DNA of 64,000 nucleotides from assembly GCF_039522025.1 (NCBI RefSeq), contig NZ_BAAADB010000029.1, positions 1 through 64,000 on the forward strand, written 5' to 3'. A program made the translations under genes and the position numbers. Shown piece after piece: positions 58,631-64,000 of the stretch. This DNA comes from Deinococcus depolymerans (GTDB lineage: Bacteria > Deinococcota > Deinococci > Deinococcales > Deinococcaceae). Below the pieces are notes generated by a model, which was given only the letters and a program-made list of their open reading frames with translations, did no database searches and had not been told where the DNA came from. Position 1 is the first letter of the stretch, and each line of letters begins with the position of its first letter.

Positions 58631-58743
58631 TCAGGACCCCGTCACCCAGCTGACTGCGAACTGAAGCCCCATTAACATTCGTCCCCTGCCGACTCACGGT
58701 GCGTCATGTGACGGCCGCTAGGCTGCTGTTCGGAGGTAACACC

Positions 58744-59763
58744 ATGAAAAAATTCCTGATGATCCCGGCCGCCCTGCTGCTCAGCACCGCCGCCGCTGCA
58801 CCGAAAATCAGCGCCCAGAGCATCATCGTGAACCCCGCCCAGCCGGACCTGAACGTCAGCGTCCGCGTGGACAAGGACGCCAGCGGCGCCCAGAACCCCG
58901 CCTACCGCGTCGGTGACCCCATCTCCATCAGCGCCACCGTGAACCGCGACGCCTACGTGTACCTGTTCAACGTGAACCCCGACGGCAGCGTCGACCAGAT
59001 TCTCCCCAACCGCCTGAGCGAGAGCAACTTCGTGAAGGCCGGCACCACCAAGAGCTTCCCCGCGCCCGACGATAACTTCAAGTACACCGTCGCCGGCCCC
59101 ATCGGCCAGAACAAGGTCCTGGCGCTGGCCAGCGCGACCGAACTGGACCTCGACCAGATCAGCTCCTTCAAGACCACCCAGGACCAGTTCGCCACCGTGA
59201 ACGCCAAGAACCAGAACGGCCTGGCGCAGGCGCTGAGCATCGTCGTGACCCCCCTGCCGCAGAACAGCTGGGTCAGCGACACCGCCTTCTACACCGTCGC
59301 CGCCCGCAACCCGGTCAGCACCGGCAGCCTGTTCGTCGGCACGAACGTCGCCAACGCCAGCGTCATCCTGAACGGCCAGACGCTGGGCGCCGCGAACGTC
59401 ACGTACAGCAACCTGCGTGCCGGCACGTACCCCGTGCGCGTCAAGGCCCCGGGCTACCGTGACTACACCACCACCATCACCGTCCGCGCCGGCAGCACCA
59501 CCAACCTGAACGTGGAATTCGCGCAGGCCGTCACGCCCGCACCCGTCACCAACCGCTTTACCGTCACCATCCGCACCAGCGTGAACGGCGCCCGCGTGTT
59601 CGTGGACGGCCAGGAAGCCGGCACCGTCAGCGGCGGCCAGCTGAACCTGCAGCTCGCGCGCGGCACGCACGAGATCCTGATGGTCGCTCCCGGCTACCGC
59701 ACCTTCAGCAACACCTACAACATCACCCAGAACGGCCAGATCACCATCACGCCCACCCGCTGA
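58744..59763 (+). CDS. exported DUF4384 and PEGA-domain protein
   Basis: 339 residues. Signal peptide about 1-20. A DUF4384-type domain (about 30-185) shows [37 protein letters not shown] and the [20 protein letters not shown] stretch. Two PEGA repeats follow (about 198-262 and 270-338; [34 protein letters not shown], and [17 protein letters not shown]), small beta folds on surface proteins. Envelope role likely, partner unknown. GGAGGT precedes the ATG at 58744; TAGGCT at 58719-58724 is a likely -10. Confidence 0.87.
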   Translation: MKKFLMIPAALLLSTAAAAPKISAQSIIVNPAQPDLNVSVRVDKDASGAQNPAYRVGDPISISATVNRDAYVYLFNVNPDGSVDQILPNRLSESNFVKAGTTKSFPAPDDNFKYTVAGPIGQNKVLALASATELDLDQISSFKTTQDQFATVNAKNQNGLAQALSIVVTPLPQNSWVSDTAFYTVAARNPVSTGSLFVGTNVANASVILNGQTLGAANVTYSNLRAGTYPVRVKAPGYRDYTTTITVRAGSTTNLNVEFAQAVTPAPVTNRFTVTIRTSVNGARVFVDGQEAGTVSGGQLNLQLARGTHEILMVAPGYRTFSNTYNITQNGQITITPTR

Positions 59764-59775
59764 TCCAGCGGGGCC

Positions 59776-59818
59776 AGGCGGCCCCCAGCCACCGCGACCC
59801 GGTGGCTGGGGGCCGCCT
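59776..59818 (+). terminator. PEGA gene terminator
   Basis: Eighteen perfect pairs from AGGCGGCCCCCAGCCACC with GGTGGCTGGGGGCCGCCT, loop of seven bases. It may serve the opposite-strand Nudix gene as well. Confidence 0.8.
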
Positions 59819-59840
59819 GCTGTGCCGACCACCGCGCCCG

Positions 59841-60416
59841 TCAGCCCGGACCGTCGGTGAGCAGGTCGTGCACCACCCGCGCCGTCATGCCCCAGATGTC
59901 ATGCCCCTGCCACGGGTAGCGGTACAGCGGAACGCGCTGCCCGTCCGGCAGGGTGCGGACCTCCCGCACCACCGTCAGGTCCCGCAGGTCCCGCAGTGAC
60001 GGCAGCAGCAGCTGCGCCACCTCGCCGCTGAGGGTCAGGGTCGGTTCGGCCGGCACGCGCGCCAGGACCGGCGTCACGTGAAACCCGACCGGGGTGAACA
60101 CGTCGTCCAGCTCGCCCAGCACCGTCACGTCCCCGGCCGGCAGGCCGACCTCCTCCCAGGCCTCCCGCACCGCCGCCTGCGTGGGAGTCTCGCCGGGTTC
60201 CAGGCTGCCGCCGGGAAAACTGATCTGCCCCTGGTGGGTGGGCAGGTCTGCCGAGCGCACCGTGAGCAGCAGGCGCGGGTCAACCTCGCGCGTCAGGGCG
60301 ACCAGTACGGCCGCGCGCCGGTAACTGGGCAGGTGCAGGCTACGCCGCTCCCGTTCTCCCACCCACAACGCCCACGGGTCGGCCAGGGCGGAGTCCAGCG
60401 GGTCCGGGCCGGTCAC
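59841..60416 (-). CDS. Nudix hydrolase, CoA pyrophosphatase type
   Basis: 191 residues. The CoA-type signature ([22 protein letters not shown] with SLEPGET) precedes the Nudix box ([12 protein letters not shown]). This NudL/CoA branch cleaves CoA to phosphopantetheine and adenosine 3',5'-bisphosphate; a Deinococcus radiodurans member with this activity is known. Start GTG at 60416 overlaps the mazG stop, so the two housecleaning enzymes form a coupled pair. Confidence 0.88.
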   Translation of the reverse strand: MTGPDPLDSALADPWALWVGERERRSLHLPSYRRAAVLVALTREVDPRLLLTVRSADLPTHQGQISFPGGSLEPGETPTQAAVREAWEEVGLPAGDVTVLGELDDVFTPVGFHVTPVLARVPAEPTLTLSGEVAQLLLPSLRDLRDLTVVREVRTLPDGQRVPLYRYPWQGHDIWGMTARVVHDLLTDGPG

Positions 60417-61057
60417 GGGGCCGGCTCCTGACCGTCCAGGGCCCGCAGGGTCGCCAGCGAACGGTCGCGCAGCGCGAGTTCCGGATCGATGCCGACGCTG
60501 CGGGCCCAGCTCACGGCGGCCGCGAGGACCTCCGCGACGCCCGTTGCCGTGTCCGGGGCGTCCAGCGCCGCGCGCCTCAGGGCGGCCCGCGCCTGTGCGG
60601 GCGTGTCCTTGCGGCCGGCCAGCCGCTGCGTTTTCGTCTCGCGGGCCAGGGCGCCCAGCGCGGACGGCACGCGCTCCTCGGCGCGGCGGGGCTGGCCGCC
60701 CCGTTCCTGCGCCTTGATCGCCTGCCAGTTTCTCACGACGTCCGCGCTGCCCTGAACGTTCACCTCACCGAACACATGCGGGTGGCGCCGCACCAGTTTC
60801 TCGACCACGCCACGCTCCACCGCCGCGTAGTCGAAGGTGCCGGTCTCCTCGGCGATGACGCTGTGAAACGCCACCTGCAGCAGCACGTCCCCCAGTTCGT
60901 CGGCCAGGGCGGCCGGGTCGCCGCTGCCGGCGGCGTCCGCCGCCTCGGCCGCTTCCTCCAGCAGGTAGGGACGCAGGGACTCGTGGGTCTGCTCCTGATC
61001 CCAGGGGCAGCCGTCCGGGGCGCGCAGGCGGCGCATGATCGTCAACAGGTCCTGCAT
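60413..61057 (-). CDS. mazG: nucleoside triphosphate pyrophosphohydrolase MazG
   Basis: 214 residues; splits non-canonical nucleoside triphosphates to monophosphate and pyrophosphate. First MazG helix pair [20 protein letters not shown], metal motif EEAAEAADA and [13 protein letters not shown], then RRHPHVFG and [10 protein letters not shown]. The second half is shorter than in the 263-residue Escherichia coli enzyme. TAGAGT six bases before the ATG at 61057 gives a leaderless start. Confidence 0.93.
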   Translation of the reverse strand: MQDLLTIMRRLRAPDGCPWDQEQTHESLRPYLLEEAAEAADAAGSGDPAALADELGDVLLQVAFHSVIAEETGTFDYAAVERGVVEKLVRRHPHVFGEVNVQGSADVVRNWQAIKAQERGGQPRRAEERVPSALGALARETKTQRLAGRKDTPAQARAALRRAALDAPDTATGVAEVLAAAVSWARSVGIDPELALRDRSLATLRALDGQEPAP

Positions 61058-61195
61058 GACGTCACTCTAGCGTCCGCGGCCCCGGCCCGGACGGCCCGCG
61101 GGCAAGCCGGACCACATGAGTGCCGGGGCCGGCGAGCCGGGCGGGCCTCACGCTCACTTCACGCGCCGTCAGGCAGACTGTGATGCACTGCACCC

Positions 61196-61654
61196 ATGAC
61201 ACGACGTCTGATTCCCCTGTCCATCAGCGCGGCCCTGACCGTGGCCGCCGCCCAGCCAGCCCCGGCCAGCTGGAGCGGCCAGACCCTGGCCCGCGCCACC
61301 TTCGTGATCCAGGCCCCCCAGATTCAGGGCAACGCGAACGTCGTGAACGCCGATCAGCGGCGCGGCATTCTGGAAGCCATGAAACGCGACTCGGCCGGGG
61401 CGCTCAAACGCCGTTACCCCGGCGCGACGATCAGCAGTGATCCGGCCGCGGCCGGTGCCATCCGCGTGACGCCGGTCCTGGTGGCGCCCGCCGCGCTGCT
61501 GCCCTGGAACAAGCTGAGCGCGCAGTGGCAGTTCGTGATGCCGGAGGGCGGCAACGTGGTCCTGAAGCAGGACTTCGGGGTCCTGACCCTCTGGCAGAAG
61601 CAGGCGGAGGCCGCCAACTACATGTACGACGTGCTCGCGCAGCGCCTGCCCTGA
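61196..61654 (+). CDS. hypothetical exported protein
   Basis: 152 residues. Signal peptide about 1-19 or 1-24 (TVAAAQPAPAS). The mature part (ARATFVIQAPQIQGNANVVN, MKRDSAGALKRRYPGATISS) looks like a small mixed alpha/beta domain, no family recognised. Repeated valine/alanine strands in the middle and no cysteine. A strong terminator follows. Divergent from mazG; a clear -10 box could not be fixed. Confidence 0.65.
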   Translation: MTRRLIPLSISAALTVAAAQPAPASWSGQTLARATFVIQAPQIQGNANVVNADQRRGILEAMKRDSAGALKRRYPGATISSDPAAAGAIRVTPVLVAPAALLPWNKLSAQWQFVMPEGGNVVLKQDFGVLTLWQKQAEAANYMYDVLAQRLP

Positions 61655-61670
61655 GCGGCTCGGTGAAGGT

Positions 61671-61698
61671 CGGCCCGACTGGAACGGGCCGGCTTTTT
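61671..61698 (+). terminator. intrinsic terminator
   Basis: CGGCCCG and CGGGCCG around ACTGGAA, followed by GCTTTTT (T-run 61694-61698). 17 bases after the stop of the exported protein gene. Confidence 0.85.
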
Positions 61699-61893
61699 CC
61701 TGTACGCTGTGCCCAGAGCCTCTCATATGACCTTCCGGTCAGTGTGTCCGGGCTGGCGGGCATCCCGCCCCTGCTCCTGGCCGCGCACCCACCACATCCG
61801 GTCGGTCACACCTGGGTTCCCAGCCGGTCCCGACAGCAACAGGCCATGACACGCCGCTGAACGAGCGGGCGCACCGTGGAGGTGAGGGTTGAA

Positions 61894-62148
61894 ATGACAC
61901 GAAGAGAGTACCTGATACGCTGCGTGCTGATCAGCGTCCGCCGACGCCTGGGCCGCGTGATCCTGAGCGGCGCACTGCTGGGTGCCACGGGCGCCGCACT
62001 TGGCCTGCCGCTCGCGCTGACCGCGGTCTGCCTGCTGCTGGGCCTGACCGGCGCGGCCGGCTGGATCGCCGTGCGTTCCTGGCAGCGCCACTCGGACGAC
62101 GTCCTGCCCGGGCCGGTCGTGCTGGGCGACACGGTCCAGTCGTCCTGA
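61894..62148 (+). CDS. small two-span membrane protein
   Basis: 84 residues from the ATG at 61894 (a GTG at 61876 would add six). A basic N-terminus (TRREYLIRCVLISVRRRLGR) is followed by two membrane segments (about 21-41 and 46-63) and a polar end. GGAGGTGAGG stands ahead of the ATG. No family known. The stop TGA (62146-62148) abuts a MITE variant. Confidence 0.6.
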   Translation: MTRREYLIRCVLISVRRRLGRVILSGALLGATGAALGLPLALTAVCLLLGLTGAAGWIAVRSWQRHSDDVLPGPVVLGDTVQSS

Positions 62149-62248
62149 TACGGGCTGCGGTCCGTTCCGCCCTCCACCCCGGGTGGCCAGCCCCGCACCC
62201 GGCAGTCCTCCGGATGCCCACGCTGCGGAGCCGCTCTCCGGGTCCGTA
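62149..62248. mobile_element. MITE variant, about 100 bp
   Basis: Starts TACGGGCTGCGG directly after TGA (62146-62148, stop of the small membrane gene) and ends GGGTCCGTA. The right flank CGG does not repeat TGA. Similar in the right part to the 109-bp copy at 21319 (CTGCGGAGC-GCTCTCCG block). Confidence 0.7.
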
Positions 62249-62339
62249 CGGGCCTGCCCGCACAGGGTCGCCCCTGAGACAACGTTCATTCGGAAGCCTG
62301 CTCACAGGCCCACCCCGGCGCCCGTGTTAACGTCCGGGC

Positions 62340-63068
62340 ATGACGGATTCCAGTAATTCCAACGCCAGCACGACAAAAAGCGCCTTCATCACCGGCGCCA
62401 GCAAGGGCATCGGGCTCGCCGTGGCCCGCGCCCTGATCGCCGACGGGTACGCCGTGACCATCACCAGCCGCAACCAGGGCGAGATTCAGGGCGTCGCGGC
62501 CGAACTCGGCAACGGCACGCGCGGCGTGGCCTGTGACGTGAAGGACCCGGCCGCCGTGCAACGCGAGGTGGACGCCCACGTGCAGGCCTTCGGCGGCCTG
62601 GACGTCCTGTTCGTGAACGCGGGCGTGGGGCACTTCGGGAACATCGCGGACCTGAGCATCCAGCAGTGGCAGGACGTGATCGACACCAACCTCAGCGGCG
62701 CGTTCTACACCGTCAAGGCCGCCATTCCCGCGCTGTCCGAGCGCGGCGGGTACATCTTCACGCTCTCCAGCCTCGCCGGGAAGAATCCCCTGCCGGGCGG
62801 CGGCGCGTACAACGCCAGCAAGTTCGGCCTGAACGGCCTCTCGGAGGTCATGAACCTCGACCTGCGCGACCGGGGCATCAAGGTCACGCAGATCATGCCC
62901 GGCAGCGTCGCCACGTACTTCAACGGGCATACGCCCGATCAGGACAAGGACGCCTGGAAGATCCAGCCCGAGGACCTCGCGCAGCTGACCGTGGACCTGC
63001 TGCACATGCCGGAACGCACCCTGCCCAGCCGGGTGGAAGTGCGCCCAAGCCGCCCCCCGAAAAAGTAA
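62340..63068 (+). CDS. short-chain dehydrogenase/reductase
   Basis: 242 residues, classical SDR fold. NAD(P) loop FITGASKGIGLAVAR, VNAGVG (NAG motif), catalytic serine in FTLSSLAGKNP and YNASKFGLNG (YxxxK). SRN at the end of the second strand suggests NADP(H). Substrate unknown. A TAACGT box stands six bases before the ATG at 62340, a leaderless layout. A hairpin of family B type follows. Confidence 0.9.
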   Translation: MTDSSNSNASTTKSAFITGASKGIGLAVARALIADGYAVTITSRNQGEIQGVAAELGNGTRGVACDVKDPAAVQREVDAHVQAFGGLDVLFVNAGVGHFGNIADLSIQQWQDVIDTNLSGAFYTVKAAIPALSERGGYIFTLSSLAGKNPLPGGGAYNASKFGLNGLSEVMNLDLRDRGIKVTQIMPGSVATYFNGHTPDQDKDAWKIQPEDLAQLTVDLLHMPERTLPSRVEVRPSRPPKK

Positions 63069-63082
63069 CCGGTCGACAGCTG

Positions 63083-63122
63083 ATGGTCGATGGAAGGGGG
63101 AAGCCCGGTCCATCGACCATCA
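63083..63122 (+). repeat. GATGGTCGATGG hairpin
   Basis: GATGGTCGATGG (63083-63094) pairs fully with CCATCGACCATC (63111-63122); further CCATTGACCATC units follow to 63133. Built from short repeated units like the GTGGG-rich hairpins, but from other words. Lies between the SDR gene and smpB. Confidence 0.6.
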
Positions 63123-63168
63123 CCCATTGACCATCAACAGCTTTTCCCCGTGCTGCTAGAATGCGCGG

Positions 63169-63591
63169 GTGTACACGAACCGCCGCGCTCATTACGAGTA
63201 CGAACTACTGGAGCGCTTCGAGGCAGGCATCAGCCTGACCGGCAGTGAGGTGAAAAGCATCCGCGCGGGCGGCGTGGACTTCCGCGACGCCTTCGCCCGC
63301 CTGAGCAGCGGGAACGTCGATCTGGAAGGCCTGTACATCCCCACGTACAAGGAAGCCACCTACAACAACCACGAGCCGCGCCGCACCCGCCGCCTGCTGC
63401 TGAACCGCGACGAGATCAGCAAGATGAAACGCGGCCTGGAACAGAAGGGCCTGACGCTGGTCCCCACCCGCCTGTACCAGAAGGGCCGGTACTTCAAGGT
63501 GGAACTGGCCCTGGCACGCGGCAAGAAACTGCACGACAAACGCCGCGCCGAGGCCGACAAGACCGTCCGCCGGGAGCTGCGCGAACTGTGA
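63169..63591 (+). CDS. smpB: SsrA-binding protein SmpB
   Basis: 140 residues; binds tmRNA and brings it to stalled ribosomes. Motifs are NRRAHYEYELLERFEAGISL, TGSEVKSIRAGGVDFRDAFA, RTRRLLLNRDEISKM and the C-terminal KKLHDKRRAEADKTVRREL. Start GTG at 63169 follows TAGAAT by six bases, a leaderless layout. No ssrA gene seen in the window. Confidence 0.95.
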   Translation: MYTNRRAHYEYELLERFEAGISLTGSEVKSIRAGGVDFRDAFARLSSGNVDLEGLYIPTYKEATYNNHEPRRTRRLLLNRDEISKMKRGLEQKGLTLVPTRLYQKGRYFKVELALARGKKLHDKRRAEADKTVRRELREL

Positions 63592-63601
63592 GGCGGGCGC
63601 A

Positions 63602-64000
63602 GTGACCCGCGTGACCCTCGGACGGACCCGCGCCGCCTGGACCGTGCTGGCCGGCAGCCTGCTGCTGGTCGGCCTGGCCGGCGCGCAGATCGCGTTCAGC
63701 CGCCTGAACCTCGCGGGAAAACAGGTGGACAGCATTCAGCTGTACGGCGCGGAATACGCCAGTCAGGCAGCCCTGAGCGGCCTGCTGGGCGTCGCGCGCG
63801 ACGGCGGCGTGGTCCGCGTGACCGGGCTGGGCCACACGCTGCTGCTGCCCATCGACGAGGACCAGCAGCGCGCCACCACCACCTTCAACACCGTGCAGCT
63901 CGACACCCGCCGCCTGAACGCCCGCGCCGCCACCCTGGTGAACGGCAACCTGTACCTGCCGCTGGACACCCTGGCCAACGGACTGGGCGCGCAGTACCGC
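63602..64000 (+). CDS. exported protein, N-terminal part, cut by window end
   Basis: 133 codons are visible and the frame is open at the window end. Starts GTG at 63602, ten bases after smpB. A signal peptide or anchor (about 10-29, AWTVLAGSLLLVGLAGAQI) precedes a domain resembling the copper amine oxidase N-terminal type (GLGHTLLLPIDEDQQRATTT, LVNGNLYLPLDTLANGLGA). In this genus such a domain is often fused to a wall amidase, but the catalytic part lies beyond the window, so this is a guess. Confidence 0.6.
   Translation, partial: MTRVTLGRTRAAWTVLAGSLLLVGLAGAQIAFSRLNLAGKQVDSIQLYGAEYASQAALSGLLGVARDGGVVRVTGLGHTLLLPIDEDQQRATTTFNTVQLDTRRLNARAATLVNGNLYLPLDTLANGLGAQYR

Noticed and set aside
63074..64000. 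tmRNA gene beside smpB
   Set aside because: Looked for tRNA-like ends and a tag frame near smpB and found none in the window.

Overview
The window is about 64 kb of high-GC chromosome with no phage or plasmid module. The protein set points to a member of the genus Deinococcus: a Thermus/Deinococcus-type purine nucleoside phosphorylase, a PolX-PHP protein, an outer-surface SLH protein, RecJ, a CoA-type Nudix enzyme, and many starts with a TANNNT -10 box only 6-9 nt before the start codon (the leaderless layout typical of this genus). The species cannot be named from the sequence alone.

Layout. 0.2-4.9 kb: branched-chain amino acid ABC operon livK-H-M-G-F on the minus strand, diverging from a coupled pair made of a HAMP membrane sensor without an output domain and a FadR-type GntR regulator (5.2-7.1 kb). 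7.2-12.4 kb: unknown basic protein, PolX, HisK-type PHP phosphatase, metallo-beta-lactamase protein, EamA exporter. 12.6-14.6 kb: secreted M14 carboxypeptidase. 14.7-18.6 kb: arginine and linked genes (argF, acetyltransferase, small ORF, argC, shikimate-dehydrogenase-like). 18.7-24.8 kb: lipoprotein, trpS-scpA, parvulin foldase, tRNA-Arg(CCG), SIS-domain isomerase. 24.9-31.1 kb: homoserine dehydrogenase, prfA-nudix, greA, HD phosphohydrolase, enoyl-CoA hydratase. 31.4-36.3 kb: deoD, SLH/collagen-like surface protein, LapA-recJ. 36.5-41.8 kb: FAD oxidoreductase, CoA-binding protein, hemL, membrane protein, hydrolase lipoprotein. 42-46.6 kb: thiN, pyrG with a leader attenuator, coaE, TPR protein. 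46.9-52.7 kb: CAP lipoprotein, gatA, truB, a 23S-type pseudouridine synthase, RNase P RNA, DUF423 protein. 52.8-56.1 kb: a short division cluster mraZ-rsmH-ftsL-ftsI, with an MraZ operator in front and an AT-rich block behind. 56.5-64 kb: 3D-domain protein, FtsX-like permease, PEGA protein, CoA Nudix, mazG, small proteins, SDR, smpB and the start of a cut-off exported protein.

The most striking feature is an interspersed repeat of about 133 bp with at least six good copies. It begins and ends TACGG...CCGTA and is flanked by 3-bp duplications of the form TNA (TGA, TAA, TCA, TTA). Because TGA and TAA are themselves stop codons, several copies lie exactly inside the stop codon of a gene and restore it. 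This is a non-autonomous transposable element (MITE) with a target preference that lets it sit at gene ends without changing proteins. Its inner hairpin shows compensatory changes between copies. Other noteworthy points are the HAMP/FadR pair, a chain of coupled micro-ORFs leading into prfA, a PolX that appears to lack its polymerase carboxylates, and an intrinsic terminator in the pyrG leader.
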